Shown one piece after another: positions 1-11,479 of a stretch of 64,000 nucleotides of DNA (its first letter is position 1; the number at the start of each line of letters is the position of its first letter). A model generated the notes under the pieces. That model had not been told where the DNA came from. It saw nothing but the letters and a program-made list of their open reading frames with translations, and searched no databases. The DNA comes from Cololabis saira (taxonomy: Eukaryota > Chordata > Actinopteri > Beloniformes > Belonidae), in the NCBI RefSeq assembly GCF_033807715.1, contig NC_084591.1, positions 49,995,615-50,059,614 of the forward strand, read 5' to 3'. Position numbers and translations under genes: made by a program.

Positions 1-64
1 ATGTCCCCTTTAAAAAATAAAAAACTGAAAAATAGGGCGTGCAAAATTATGCAGCCCCCTTAAG

Positions 65-553
65 TTAATACTTTGTAGCGCCACCTTTTGCTGCGATTAC
101 AGCTGTAAGTCGCTTGGGGTTTGTCTCTATCAGTTTTGCACATCGAGAGACTGAAATTTTTGCCCATTCCTCCTTGCAAAACAGCTGGAGCTTAGTGAGG
201 TTGGATGGAGAGCGTTTGTGAACAGCAGTTTTCAGTTCTTTCCACAAATTCTCCATTGGATTCAGGTCTGGACTTTGACTTGGCCATTCTAACACCTGGA
301 TATGTTTTTTGTGAACCATTCCATTGTAGATTTTGTTTTATGTTTTGGATCATTGTCTTGTTGGAAGACAAATCTCCGTCCTAGTCTCAGGTCTTTTGCA
401 GACTCCATCAGGTTTTCTTCCAGAATGGTCCTGTATTTGGCTCCATCCATCTTCCCATCAATTTTAATCATCTTCCCTGTCCCTGCTGAAGAAAAGCAGG
501 CCCAAACCATGATGCTGCCACCACCATGTTTGACAGTGGGGATGGTGTGTTGA
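65..553 (-). pseudogene. Tc1/mariner transposase, C-terminal remnant
   Basis: This is the C-terminal half of a Tc1-type DDE transposase, the enzyme that cuts and pastes Tc1 elements at TA sites. Reading leftward from about 553, the motifs KHGGGS, DNDPKH (second catalytic Asp) and SPDLNPMENLW (catalytic Glu) are visible, and the protein ends in KGGATKY with a stop at 65. The reading frame shifts near 295-310, and everything upstream of the KHGGGS region is missing because a hAT-like element begins at 557. The copy cannot encode an active enzyme. The family assignment is firm from the motifs; the subfamily is not determined. Confidence 0.9.
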
Positions 554-556
554 GGG

Positions 557-1206
557 CAGTGGTGGACAGTAACAGAGTAAATTTAGTTGAGTACTGTACT
601 TAAGTACATATCCAGAGGATTTGTACTTCACTTGAGTATTAGATTTCTTTGGTACTTATTACTCTTACTTGAATACATTTCCAAAACAAATATTTTTACT
701 TTTACTCGAGTAAATTTCTAGGAAGGCTGAAAAGTACTCGTTACTTTCAGGTCTGCTCTTTTTTCTTCTTCCCTAAAATCCTATTGGACACAAGCTGTTT
801 TTGTCAAAGGAGGAGACCTATCACAGTGCACCCTCTCCACTGGGATGTACATAAAGCGGAAATACGTCAAGCCTCCTCAAAACGATACCGCCAGTAGCCT
901 GCGTTTGTCAAGACAGAGCCGCAACAAGTCAAGACATAGCCGCAACAATTAATTTAGAAAAAATATAGTAATTTACTGATGTGGAAAATAAGAAATGTAC
1001 TCTTACTCTTACTCTTACTTTTACTTAAAGTAAATTTAAAAGCATTTACTTTTGGATACTTAAGTACCTTTAAAAGCAAGTACTTTTCTACTCTTACTCG
1101 AGTAATATTTTGACTGAGCTACTTTTACTTGTAACGGAGTCAATTTTGACCAGTAGTATTTGTACTCTTACTCAAGTACTGGGGTCGAGTACTCTGTCCA
1201 CCTCTG
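557..1206. mobile_element. hAT-like non-autonomous element
   Basis: A 650 bp AT-rich element begins with CAGTGGTGGACAG and ends with the inverted counterpart CTGTCCACCTCTG. Its subterminal parts are dense in TACTTAAGTA and ACTCGAGTA-like words in both orientations. There is no coding capacity. CAG..GGTGGACAG ends are typical of hAT MITEs that are abundant in fish. No clear 8 bp target duplication was found, so it may be old or inserted into an already truncated Tc1 copy. Confidence 0.65.
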
Positions 1207-1429
1207 TTAATAAGGTGATAGAAGCAGAATAAGACACATTCAAAAGTTATTATAAGCCAGGCTTAAAATTTGACACATTAAAAAAAAGGGAAAAAATAAG
1301 AATTACAAGCGGGACCTGCTCTGTTTTTTCTCTCATCCAAGGATCCCTGGGCTAAAAAAGGTTGCAGACCCCTGCACTAGAGTATTCTTATTCTTATCTT
1401 ATTCTTATACCAGTAAAAGAATGGATGGA

Positions 1430-2195
1430 TGGATTTGCACATTACAGCGGTCATGAAATCACTACACTGGCTTCCAGTGAGTCAAAGGATAGAGTTTAAA
1501 ATCCTACTGCTGGTCTACAAAGACCTGAATGGTCTTGGACCAAAATACATGCTGGATCTGTTAGTTCCTATGAAGCTCCCAGACCCCTGAGGTTCATCTG
1601 GATCTGTTAGTTCCTATGAAGCTCCCAGACCCCTGAGGTTCATCTGGATCTGTTAGTTCCTATGAAGCTCCCAGACCCCTGAGGTTCATCTGGATCTGTT
1701 AGTTCCTATGAAGCTCCCAGACCCCTGAGGTTCATCTGGATCTGTTAGTTCCTATGAAGCTCCCAGACCCCTGAGGTTCACCTGGATCTGGTTTGTTGTG
1801 GTTCCAGAACCAGAACCAACAAGGTTCATCAGCGTTCAGTTATTCTGCTCCTCACCGGTGGAACAAACTTCCTGTAGACCTGAGGTCTGCTGCAACTGTA
1901 GATCCTTTAAATCAGGATAAAAACATTACTGTTTAATTAAATACTTACCTGCTGTACTCTACTGCCCTTATTTTTAACAACTTGTGCTTTTTATTATTTT
2001 ACCTCTTTCCTTATCATTTTATTTATTCTATTTTATTTCATTGTATTGTATTGTATTATTTCTTATTTCTATTTCCCTTTTTAATTGACTTGTTACTGTT
2101 TAATTGTGTCTTGCTGCTTTTAATGTTGATGTAAAGCACTTTGAATTACCTTATGTTGAATTGTGCTATACAAATAAACTTGCCTTGCCCAGTTT
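1430..2195 (+). mobile_element. L2-like LINE, truncated 3' end
   Basis: The translation carries the C-terminal signature of L2-type LINE ORF2: HWLPVSQRIEFKILLLVYK, then NGLGPKYMLDLLVP. It is followed by an untranslated tail ending in an AAAGCACTTTG...TGCTATACAAATAAA motif, the usual 3' tail of this group. The copy is 5'-truncated and interrupted by a tandem expansion of its own coding sequence at 1555-1790. It is a dead fragment downstream of lonp2. Confidence 0.75.
1555..1790 (+). repeat. 46 bp tandem repeat inside the L2 fragment
   Basis: Five consecutive copies of a 46 bp unit start with GATCTGTTAGTTCC at 1555, 1601, 1647, 1693 and 1739. The unit spans the L2 codons for DLLVP and the residues after it, so the array arose by local duplication within the LINE coding region. 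The copies are nearly identical, which suggests a recent expansion. Confidence 0.9.
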
Positions 2196-2200
2196 ACAGC

Positions 2201-2290
2201 CATTCATTCATTCATTCATTCATTCATTCATTCATTCATTCATTCATTCATTCATTCATTCATTCATTCATTCATTCATTCATTCATTCA
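2201..2290. repeat. (CATT)n microsatellite
   Basis: About 22 uninterrupted CATT units lie directly at the 3' end of the L2-like tail, as expected for a LINE tail microsatellite. Confidence 0.97.
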
Positions 2291-2950
2291 GTCATTTCTG
2301 TGCAGGTATTGAGTTAATTTCTGTTGAACAGGAAGAATATACAACTAGATATTCAGATTGTTCATGAATCAAAACTGCGGCCTGCTAGAAAGAGTGCAGC
2401 AGTTAGATGATCATCTGAGCAGTTAAACAAATATTTAAAGCTTGTGAATATTTTATTTTATATAAGGGCTGAACAATAATAATACTGGAAAAATGAGAAT
2501 CACAATTTTTCTTTTTTTTCCTTTTGCATTTCTTGGGCATGACTTTTTTTTTTTCACTGATTGAAATGTTTATTGTCATTTTACAATTTTCAAAATTCCA
2601 ACCATAACCCTTTATCCTGACTACAAGCCAGTGCAGTGAATAATAGTTACATAAACTATAATGCTAAAGTGATAATCTCCTCGGATGTATTGGAGTGTTT
2701 GAGAAACTCCTTGGATACTTGGAGGAAAGTAGGAGTGTTTCTTTGTGATGCATCTCGTCAAATAAAATGCAGAAGAAATTAGTTTGAAATGAGATTGCAG
2801 GTAGGTCTAAATTGAAGTCACAATTTTATTTTTTTTAAACAATGTATTGTGTAGCAGCATTTTCTATTGTTTTGTCTGGTTGTGAGATGTTCAGCCTGTA
2901 ATGTATGTTTGTCTGTAAATCCCTCAGATTTGCAGGTTTACTGCAGGTTG
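2291..2950. other. No gene seen
   Basis: AT-rich sequence with T runs. There is no supported reading frame, RNA gene or clear terminal repeat. Confidence 0.6.
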
Positions 2951-3757
2951 CAGGTTTAAAAACCTTTAAAACTAAACTTAAAACCTTTCTGTTTAGTAAA
3001 GCCTATAGTTAGTGTTTAGTAAACCTCTAGCTGGTGTTGGTAAATCTCTAGGTAGTGTAAACTCTAGTGTGTTAGAGTCAGTAGTCATAGTTGCAGCTAT
3101 AGAACAAGACTATAATAGTTAGTCTCAAATATAGCTTGGTGGTAGATATGCTGCTATAGGCCGATGCTGCAGGGGGGACCGACATGATCCGCTGGGCGGT
3201 GCCTCTCACCCTTCTTCTCCTCTCCTTTTCCCTGCCTCTCTTCTCCATTACCATTTTTATTTATTATAAATATCTCATAGCTATCATTTTTTTCCAATGT
3301 TCTGTAGTTTCTTGTGCCGGCCCCCTTTTTTCTCTTTTGTGCATGTTTGCAGGCCGGAGCTTTGGTTGCTGCGTTCTGGCCTGCGGTCCCCCCCCCCCCC
3401 CCCCCCCATCCCCGGTCATCCCATCGCTGCTTCCACCTGCCCACGTGGATGTCTGCTGTGTGCTGCTGACGCACCCCCCCCTCTGGTCATCCCGCTGCTG
3501 CTTCCACCTGCCTGCTGTGCTGCTGACGTCCCCGATTCCCCAGTTTGGCCTTCGGCAGGAGGGTCCCCCCTTATGAGCCTGGTCCTGCTCAAGGTTTCTT
3601 CCCTCCTAAAGGGGAGGTTTTCCTTGCCACTGTTTATGTAATAATTGCTCGGGGGTTTATGTTTATGTTTATGTTCATGTTCTGGATCTCTGGAAAGCGT
3701 CTAGAGACAACATCTGTTGTATTAGACGCTATATAAATAAAATTGAATTGAATTGAA
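2951..3757 (+). mobile_element. L2 LINE 3' UTR, truncated copy
   Basis: This stretch matches, in opposite orientation, the 3' untranslated region of the L2 element at 40930-41640. Shared landmarks are CTGTTTAGTAAAGCCTATAG, the CTCCTAAAGGGGAGGTTTTCC block, the GGAAAGCGTCTAGAGACAAC block and a terminal ATTGAATTGAATTGAAT repeat. It contains a poly-C run near 3393 and TTTATG repeats near 3656-3685. Open frames here are rich in Pro, Ser and Cys and are not genes. Confidence 0.8.
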
Positions 3758-3849
3758 TGTAGAACCTGGAGGAGATGATAGATGTGCTGCTGGGTCTGTG
3801 GCTTGTGTTCAATATCAAGTTAAAAAATAAAAAAATGAGAGAGAGAGAA

Positions 3850-4092
3850 GCTTCAAGCAGCTATGAAGAGACAGAGCTCCTGGTAGATCTGGTCGTTCCT
3901 TATATCCGTCTAGATTCCTCAGAGTTGGACCAGAACAGACTTCTGCTGCCGTTGCTGGTTGAATAAAATGAACCAGAATCCGTCAGAGTCTCTTTCTCTG
4001 ATGTCACATCCTGACTCAGACGTCTGACTCCAACCCCCCGACCAATCGGTGGCCTGTAGTGTGATGATGTCAGATACAGCCGACTCAGCAGC
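3850..4092 (-). mobile_element. Fragment of a TGGCGCTTTTCCAC-family DNA transposon
   Basis: Internal sequence of the element that is complete at 18166-18868, here in reverse. Shared blocks include GACTCAGACGTCTGACTCCA and CGACCAATCGGTGGCCTGTA. The terminal inverted repeats are missing. Confidence 0.7.
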
Positions 4093-4124
4093 TTAGAGGA
4101 GAGAGAAAAACCTTCCATCTGGAC

Positions 4125-4125
4125 A

Positions 4126-4178
<53 letters not shown>

Positions 4179-4190
4179 GCACGCAAGCAC
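4125..4190. repeat. (ACGC)n microsatellite
   Basis: About 16 ACGC units with a few AAGC variants at the right end. It gives an artefactual frame of Ala-Cys-Val-Arg repeats. Confidence 0.95.
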
Positions 4191-4606
4191 TTCATCACGT
4201 TCCAAGAATGACGTCTTGCCCAGAAACTCAATTTGATTCAATTTTAATTTCCTTTGAACTATTAGGGTCCAGAATGGAGGATGTCAAACCAAAATAAAGA
4301 TCTTCATACAAACTTCTAAGCTATAACTTGTCAGTAACTATAGTCTTGTTACTTATCCCACTGTTCAAAGCTGCAGTTATTAGTCCATTAATCAGCATTA
4401 ATTATAACACCCGCAATCATCTGATTCATGTTTCTCAGCATCACTTTGCAGCTGCAGTTGTTTTATCGTCACACTGCGTGATGTTTCCATCTGACGTCAT
4501 GTACGCAAGCTGATTTATCTGATTAAATTATGTCCTCCAGATTAAAGTAATCTGCAGTAATCAGAGTGTGGAAAACAGAACTGGAGATCAGATCATCTCC
4601 CCAGCG

Positions 4607-4846
4607 TTACAGCTTGCTGCTGAGCTGGGGGTGTGAGTCTGTGCCGGCCGCCCCGGCCGTCCCGGGGAACCCCCCGTGGAAGGAGGCGTTCAGCACCTGG
4701 TCCAGGTTCTGGGCCGGGATGAAGTCCAGGTCGGCCCGGACGTTGGCCGGGAGCTCGTCCAGGTCCTTCTCGCTGCGCTGGGGGAGGATGACGCGCCGCA
4801 CCCCGGCCCGGTGGGCCGCCAGGACCTTGTCCTTGATCCCGCCCAC
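4607..4846 (-). CDS. lonp2: lonp2 last coding exon (catalytic Lys, PTS1)
   Basis: This exon encodes the end of the Lon protease domain. It opens at a CCCCAG acceptor with the codons for VGGIKDKVLAAHRAG, which hold the catalytic lysine of the Lon Ser-Lys dyad. It continues through VILPQRSEKDLDELPANVR, a conserved Lon helix-strand region, to a short Gly/Ala-rich tail. The final three residues before the TAA at 4607-4609 are Ser-Lys-Leu, the canonical type 1 peroxisomal targeting signal that separates Lonp2 from mitochondrial Lonp1. The exon joins the one at 8090-8280 in phase 0. The tail between the last Lon helix and SKL differs from mammals as remembered, which is normal for this linker. The exon is GC-rich, unlike the flanking introns. 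Confidence 0.96.
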   Translation of the reverse strand: MGGIKDKVLAAHRAGVRRVILPQRSEKDLDELPANVRADLDFIPAQNLDQVLNASFHGGFPGTAGAAGTDSHPQLSSKL

Positions 4847-4849
4847 CTG

Positions 4850-5306
4850 GGGGGACAGAGCCGGTTAAAAACTTCTTACTTGTAAGAGTCGCCCAAAACG
4901 CCTATCCAAGTTCTACCCAAAGTAAATGTAAAGCTGTTCTTGAACCGTTTGAAGTTCATGGATGGTTCTGGTCTCTTTTGAAAGGTAACACTCTGAAGTT
5001 CTTCCCCCAACTGTCAGAATCACTGTAAATGCTACTATAATTCAGTAATCTCAGTTTGAACACACTGAAATAGAAGGTTTATATTAGTTTTGTAACCAGA
5101 TGTCTGCAGATGAATCTGTGACTTATTGGTTTTAAAACACACTGAGACACAGACTGAAGCCTTATATAGTGCAAGTTCAAATCTGATAACAATACCACAA
5201 AAAATTAGTATTTTACACATGTTTTTGTAAGACTATGTCTTACAAAGAGTTTTATTATAACAATTATGTCCTTTGGGCATAACTTTTGAACCGTTAAATT
5301 TACCAC

Positions 5307-5339
<33 letters not shown>

Positions 5340-5856
5340 CTGTATATATCGTTGTGTTCAGCATTTCATTTGCTCTACAACTGCACCATCTTCTGGGCGA
5401 ATGCTGCAATTGCCGAGGTTTTTCTCATGACAAAAGCCGGACGAGCTCGTCCCGCCCCAACACAGGCCTCATTCACTATGAGGGGACAGGAAGCTCCTGA
5501 TTGGCCGGATGACCTGTCAATCAATCCATTTTAGCATCGCGCTCTCCCGTCTGAAAACGTGCAGGACGGAGGAGTTACAGACGTGTAAACAAATAACAAC
5601 ATGTGCTTCTCCAGCGACGGTCGAGATGAAGAGCGGCTGTTTGTGGATATTTACTGGTATAATAATGTATTTGGGACTAAATACTTTACTGGATAGGATC
5701 TACTGGACATTTGGTTTGCACAAGATTTGTAAATGACCTAGTTTTGTAAATTTGGGAGTGAGTGTGCACCGAATATGGACTGGAGGGGGCGAGGGCTTCC
5801 TCCGCATAAGTAGAATTTGGGGGGAAGAACAAAAAAAAAACAAAAAAAAAACAAAA
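4850..5856. other. lonp2 intron segment without a recognised gene
   Basis: Unique-looking intron sequence with a (TA)n run at about 5311-5339. The part from 5390 to 5850 is more GC-rich and could be an undefined interspersed repeat, but no termini were found. Confidence 0.55.
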
Positions 5857-7742
5857 TTAAAGCTGCAAGCAGCGATGAACTCGCACTCACGGCCACCGCC
5901 CCCCATAAGCATATCAGAAATGACACCACCCACGACTTCCTATGTCAAACCATTCAAAAGTTATAGCAGGAAAAAGGGACAACCAATCAGAAGAAGGGGC
6001 GGGGCTAATTAAGGCCAAAGAAGCTCAAGGACTCATTACAGAGTCCCATGACACCACCCACGACTCTCTATGTCAAAACATTGAAATGTTATAGCAGGAA
6101 ATAGGGACAACCAATCAGAAGAAGGGGCGGGGCTAATTAAGGCCAACGAAGCTTTAGGACTCATTACAGAGTCCCATGACACCACCCACGACTTCCTATG
6201 TCAAACCATTCAAAAGTTATGGCAGATAAAAGTATTCTAGGGGGCGCTGTTGAGCCGTTAGGCCACGCCCATTAATGCAAACCATGAAATATCAAATTTA
6301 TCGCCAAGCCTGGCTTGCATGTAAAATTTGGTGACTTTTGAAGAACTATCAAATATGGACCAATCAGATGAAGGGGACGCGCGCTTTTTCGCGTCTAGCG
6401 TCGCCACGGTAACACTTTTGAAAGAGAAAAGTAATGCGCGTAGTCGCAAGATGAAGACGCACATTTTGAGGTATAACACACCTGGGTGCACGTTACGTTT
6501 CGGGCCGTATTAATTGCCGAAGGAATGGCATAAATTGCGCCAAAATAACACAATAAATTAAAAATGGCTGACTTCCTGTTCGGTTTCGGCCCTGTCGCCA
6601 AGAGACTTTTCTTTAAGTTGCAACATGATGCAGGTGTTTACCGATTTTCATGCATGTACGTCAAACCGTATTGTGGGGCTTGAGGCACAAAGTTTTCCGG
6701 GGGGGCGCTGTTGAGCCATTTTGCCACGCCCATTAATGTAAACCATAAAATATCAAATTTATCGCCAGGCCTGCCTTGCATGCAAAATTTGGTGACTTTT
6801 GGGGAACTATCAAATATGGACCAATCAGATGAAGGGGGGCGCGCTTTTTGCCGTCTAGCGTCGCCACGTTAACACTTTTGAAAGAGAAAAGTAATGCGCA
6901 TAGTCGCAGGATAGAGACACACATTTTGATGTATAACACACCTGGGTGCACGTTACGGTTCGGGCCGTATTAATTCTCGAAGGAATGGCTCATATTGCTC
7001 CAAAATTACGCGATTAATTCAGAATGTTTAAAATGGCCGACTTCCTGTTCGGTTTCGGCCATGGCGCCAAGAGACTTTTCTTTAAGTTGCGACATGGTAC
7101 AGGTGTGTACCGATTTTCGTTCATGTACGTCACACCGTATTCTGGGGCTTGAGGCGCAAAGTTTTTTCGGTCTGAACCAACCAGATGAAGGGTGGGCGCG
7201 CTTTTTGGCGTCTAGCGTCGCCTAGGTAACGCTTTTGAAAGAGAAAAGTAATGCGTGTTGTCGCAGGATGGAGACGCACATTTTGATGTATAACACACTT
7301 GGGGGCACGTTACGGTTCGGGCCGTATTAACTGCCGAAGGAATGGCATAAATTGCGCCAAAGTGACATGATTAATTCAAAATGGCTGACTTCCTGTTCGG
7401 TTTCGGCCATGTCGCCAAGAGACTTTTCTTTAAGTTGTGTACTGATACAGGTGTGTAGCGGTTTTCGTGCATGTACGTCAAACCGTATTGTGGGGCTTGA
7501 GTCACAAAGTTTTCCGGGGGGCGCTGTTGAGCCATTTTGCCACGCCCATTAATGTAAACATTTAAATATCAAATTTTTCGCCAGGCCTGACTTGCATGAC
7601 TTGCAAAATTTGGTGACTTTTTGGACACGTTTAGGGGGGCAAAAAGGCCCTCCTTCCGTCAGAAGAAGTAAAAGAAAAAGAAAAAGAAAAAAATTCCTAC
7701 AGATTCAATAGGGCCTTCGCACTGAAGGTGCTCGGGCCCTAA
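5857..7742 (+). mobile_element. AGCTGCAAGCAGCG family element, copy 1
   Basis: A complete-looking copy of the large non-autonomous family that recurs six times in the window. The left end is TTAAAGCTGCAAGCAGCG, with a small GCTGC-AA-GCAGC hairpin. The right end is a hairpin-forming block, GCACTGAAGGTGCTCGGGCCC, followed by TAA. Inside are two about 120 bp modules (AACCAATCAGAAGAAGGGGC and flanks) and then about 450 bp modules, each beginning near GGGGGCGCTGTTGAGCC. An (AAAG)-rich stretch lies before the right end. No protein is encoded; short frames run through the modules by chance. Class is unproven; the layout resembles Helentron-associated elements. Confidence 0.8.
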
Positions 7743-8089
7743 AAAAACAAACTAATAAATTACTTTTTCAAGTGTATGGTGCATTTATAATGATGCAAAT
7801 ATGATCAAGTTTGCAGACATTTTACTTGTATATAAAAATCCTTCATGGTCTGGCCCCCCCTCCACTCAATGAGTTTATTAAACTAAATCAGCAGAGCTAA
7901 CGCTAACGCTAACCCACCAGAGGGGATTGTAAAACTGCTCATAGAAAAAGTGCCTTTGGGCCGTCAGCCTTTTCCTATCGAGCAGCTCATACCTGGAACA
8001 CTACGCCCATAGAACTAAGGAACATCTCTGTATTCCTTCTCTAAAAACACAAAACAGTGGATACTTGATAATCAATGTGGGCGTCTCAC
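7743..8089. other. lonp2 intron segment without a recognised gene
   Basis: It includes a short stretch (about 7840-8010) that reads like a decayed LINE 3' end (ILHGLAPPPLNEFI and [14 protein letters not shown]) with frameshifts. Nothing else is supported. Confidence 0.45.
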
Positions 8090-8280
8090 CGGCAGCACCA
8101 GTCCTCTCAGCGTGATCTCTCCCGTCATGGCCACGTCCGAGCGCACCAGCCGGCCACTGAACAGGGAGGCCAGGCAGGTCACTATGGTAACGCCGGCGGA
8201 CGGGCCGTCCTTGGTGACGGCTCCGGCAGGGAAGTGCAGGTGGATGTCGGTTCCTTCTAGGGGGTCCGGACCGCCCACCA
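8090..8280 (-). CDS. lonp2: lonp2 exon (catalytic Ser)
   Basis: This exon encodes the core of the Lon protease active site. It contains [20 protein letters not shown], where the serine of PSAG is the nucleophile. It then runs through [19 protein letters not shown] and ends with [13 protein letters not shown]. The CACTAG acceptor leaves two bases (TG) that complete a Met codon begun by the previous exon. The donor is CCG|GTGAGA, in phase 0 with the last exon. The sequence is almost identical to vertebrate Lonp2 as remembered. A TIR element starts only 45 bp upstream of the acceptor, at about 8325. Confidence 0.96.
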
Positions 8281-8621
8281 CTAGTGCAAACACAGACACA
8301 GGTTGGGTTGTGGGTCTTTGTAACCACAGACATAGACGCCCCATCCAGCGCTGAGCCGTACGTCAACGACGCCGCCATATTGGATGTGGCAAGACTGTAA
8401 ACTAATATAAGTAAATGGACTTTCTACAAAGAAATGTACGTTTTACGTCTCATTTATTCATTCACACACGCACTAATATACTTGGGAAACAGTTAGGCAC
8501 CAAATATAATATATTTAATTTTCTCAGATGGCAAAAATAAGAACTTGATTGATCCCACATAGGAGTAATTAGGGCCCGAGCACCTTCAGTGCGAAGGCCC
8601 TATTGTATCTGTAGGAATTTG

Positions 8622-8802
<181 letters not shown>

Positions 8803-10229
8803 TGACGAAAGGAGGGCCTTTTTGCCCCCCTAAACGTGCCCAAAAAGTCACCAAATTTTGCATGCAAGTCAGGCCTGGCGAAAAATTTGATATTTAATGG
8901 TTTACATTAATGGGCGTGGCAAAATGGCTCAACAGCGCCCCCTTGAAAACTTTGTGCCTCAAGCCCCACAATACGGTTTGACGTACATGCACGAAAATCG
9001 CTACACACCTGTATCAGTACACAACTTAAAGAAAAGTCTCTTGGCGTCATGCCCGAAACCGAACAGGAAGTCGGCCATTTTGAATTAATCGTGTCACTTT
9101 GGCGCAATTTATGCCATTCCTTCGGCAGTTAATTCAGCCCGAACCGTAACGTGCCCCCAAGTGTGTTATACATCAAAATGTGCATCTCCCTCCTGCGACC
9201 ACACGCATTACTTTTCTCTTTCAAAAGCGTTACCGTGGCGACGCTAGACGCCAAAAAGCGCGCCCACCCTTCATCTGGTTGGTTCAGACAGAAAAAACTT
9301 TGCGCCTCAAGCCCCATAATACGGTTTGACGTACATGAACGAAAATTGGTACACTCCTGTATCATGTCGCAACTAAAAGAAAAGTCTCTTGGCGCCATGG
9401 CCGAAACCGAACAGGAAGTCGGCCATTTTGAACATTCTGAATTAATTGCGTAATTTTGGAGCAATATATGCCATTCCTTCGAGAGTTAATTCAGCCCGAA
9501 CCGTAATGTGCACCCAGGAGTGTTATACATCAAAATGTGCGTCTCCATCCTGCGACTACACGCATTACTTTTCTCTTTCAAAAGTGTTACCGTGGCGACG
9601 CTAGACGCCAACAAGCGCACCCCCCCTTCATCTGATTGGTCCATATTTGATAGTTCCCCAAAAGGCACCAAATTTTGCATGCAAGCCAGGCCTGGCGATA
9701 AATTTGATATTTCATGGTTTGCATTAATGGGCGTGGCAAAATGGCTCAACAGCGCCCCCCGGAAAACTTTGTGCCTCAAGCCCCACAATACGGTTTGACG
9801 TACATGCACGAAAATCGCTACACACCTGTATCATGGCACAACTTAAAGAAAAGTCTCTTGGAGCCATGGCCGAAACCGAACAGGATGTCGGCCATTTTGA
9901 ATAAATTGTGTCATTTTGGCGAAATTTATGCCATTCCTTCGGCAGTTAATTCAGCCCGAACCGTAACGTGCACCCAGGTGTGTTATACATCAAAATGTGC
10001 GTCTACATCCTGTGACACCACGCATTACTTTTCTCTTTCAAAAGTGTTACCGTGGCGACGCTAGACGCCAAAAGGCGCGCCCCCCCCTTCATGTGATTGG
10101 TCCATATTTGATAGTTCTCCAAAAGTCACCAAATTTTGCATGCAAGCCAGACTTGGCAATAAATTTGATATTTCATGGTTTGCATTAATGGGCGTGGCCT
10201 AACGGCTCAACAGCGCCCCCTAGAATACT

Positions 10230-11060
10230 TTTATCTGCCATAACTTTTGAATGGTTTGACATAGGAAGTCGTGGGTGGTGTCATGGGACTCTGTAATGAG
10301 TCCTAAAGCTTCGTTGGCCTTAATTAGCCCCGCCCCTTCTTCTGATTGGTTGTCCCGATTTCCTGCTATAACATTGGAATGGTTTGACATAGAGAGTCGT
10401 GGGTGGTGTCATCAGATTCTTTATGGAGTCCTTGACCTTCATTGGCCAGAATTAGCCCCGCCTCTTCTTCTGATTGGTTGTCCCTTTTTTCTGCTATAAC
10501 TTTTTAATGGTTTGACATAGGAAGTCGTGGGTGGTGTCATGGGACTCTGTAATGAGTCCTTAAGCTTAGTTGGCTTTAATTAGCCCCGCCCCTTCTTCTG
10601 ATTGGTTGTCCCGATTTTCTGCTATAACTTTGGAATGGTTTGACATAGGGAGTCGTGGGTGGGGTCATCAGATTCTTCATGGAGTCCTTGACCTTCATTG
10701 GCCTGAATTAGCCCCGCCCCTTCTTCTGATTGGTTGTCCCTTTTTTCTGCTATAACTTTTGAATGGTTTGACATAGGAAGTCGTGGGTGGTGTCATGGGA
10801 CTCTGTAATGAGTCTTAAGCTTTGTTGGCCTTAATTAGCCCCGCCCCTTCTTCTGATTGGTTGTCCCGATTTTCTGCTATAACTTTGGAATGGTTTGACA
10901 TAGAGAGTCGTGGGTGGTGTCATCAGATTCTGTATGGAGTCCTTGACCTTCATTGGCCTGAATTAGCCCCGCCCCTTCTTCTGATTGGTTGTCCCTTTTT
11001 TCTGCTATAACTTTTGAATGGTTTGACATAGGAAGTTGTGGGTGGTGTCTTTTCTGATAT
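10230..11060 (-). repeat. Tandem about 120 bp modules with CCAAT and GC boxes
   Basis: Read on the minus strand, each unit carries AACCAATCAGAAGAAGGGGC followed by GGGGC. This is a CCAAT box about nine bases from a GGGGCGGGGC-type GC box. Six units follow one another, alternating two subtypes (AAGCTT-containing and GAAGGTCAAGGACTC-containing). CCAAT and GC boxes are known binding sites for NF-Y and Sp1/KLF factors; use in vivo is not shown. Confidence 0.75.
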
Positions 11061-11116
11061 GCTTATGGGGGGCGGTGGCCGTGAGTGCGAGGGCCCGTTC
11101 ATCGCTGCTTGCAGCT

Positions 11117-11479
11117 TTAATTCATGTTATATCAGCTATAGAGAACAAGGTAGTGCCGAAAAACAATATATATCCCTGCTCACAAAAATAACAAAAATAG
11201 AGAAACATATTTTTTCATCAACAAAACATATTTTTAAATTTTCAAGTAACAAAATAACATATTTTAACTAATTTTATAATTATTTTATTGTCTTAAAAAT
11301 CGTTCAAATGTTATTTTATTGCCTGAATAATGGTTCAAATATGTTATTTTGTTATTTGAAAAAAATAACAATTTGTTTTGTTGATCTATGTTTCTCTATT
11401 TTTCTTATTTTTGTGAGGGGGGATATTTATATGGTTTTTCGGCACTACCTTGTTCTCTATAACTGATATAACATGAATT
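11117..11479. mobile_element. Palindromic AT-rich MITE
   Basis: The left side AATTCATGTTATATCAG...GAGAACAAGGTAGTGCCG is mirrored on the right as CGGCACTACCTTGTTCTC...ATAACATGAATT. The interior is AT-rich with a further imperfect palindrome (AAAATAGAGAAACATA). It lies between the copy 2 element and the right arm of the flanking inverted pair. It is non-coding. Confidence 0.75.

Noticed and set aside
57..600. TA target duplication for the first Tc1 copy
   Set aside because: The copy is cut on both sides (window start and the hAT at 557), so no ends can be compared.
3184..3641. Pro/Cys/Ser-rich frames of about 110-130 codons
   Set aside because: They lie in the L2 3' UTR and a poly-C run; the same UTR elsewhere does not keep the frame.
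9151..10064. Several about 100-codon frames on both strands with shared sequence
   Set aside because: They are chance openings in the about 450 bp modules of the AGCTGCAAGCAGCG family, on both strands and with random ends.
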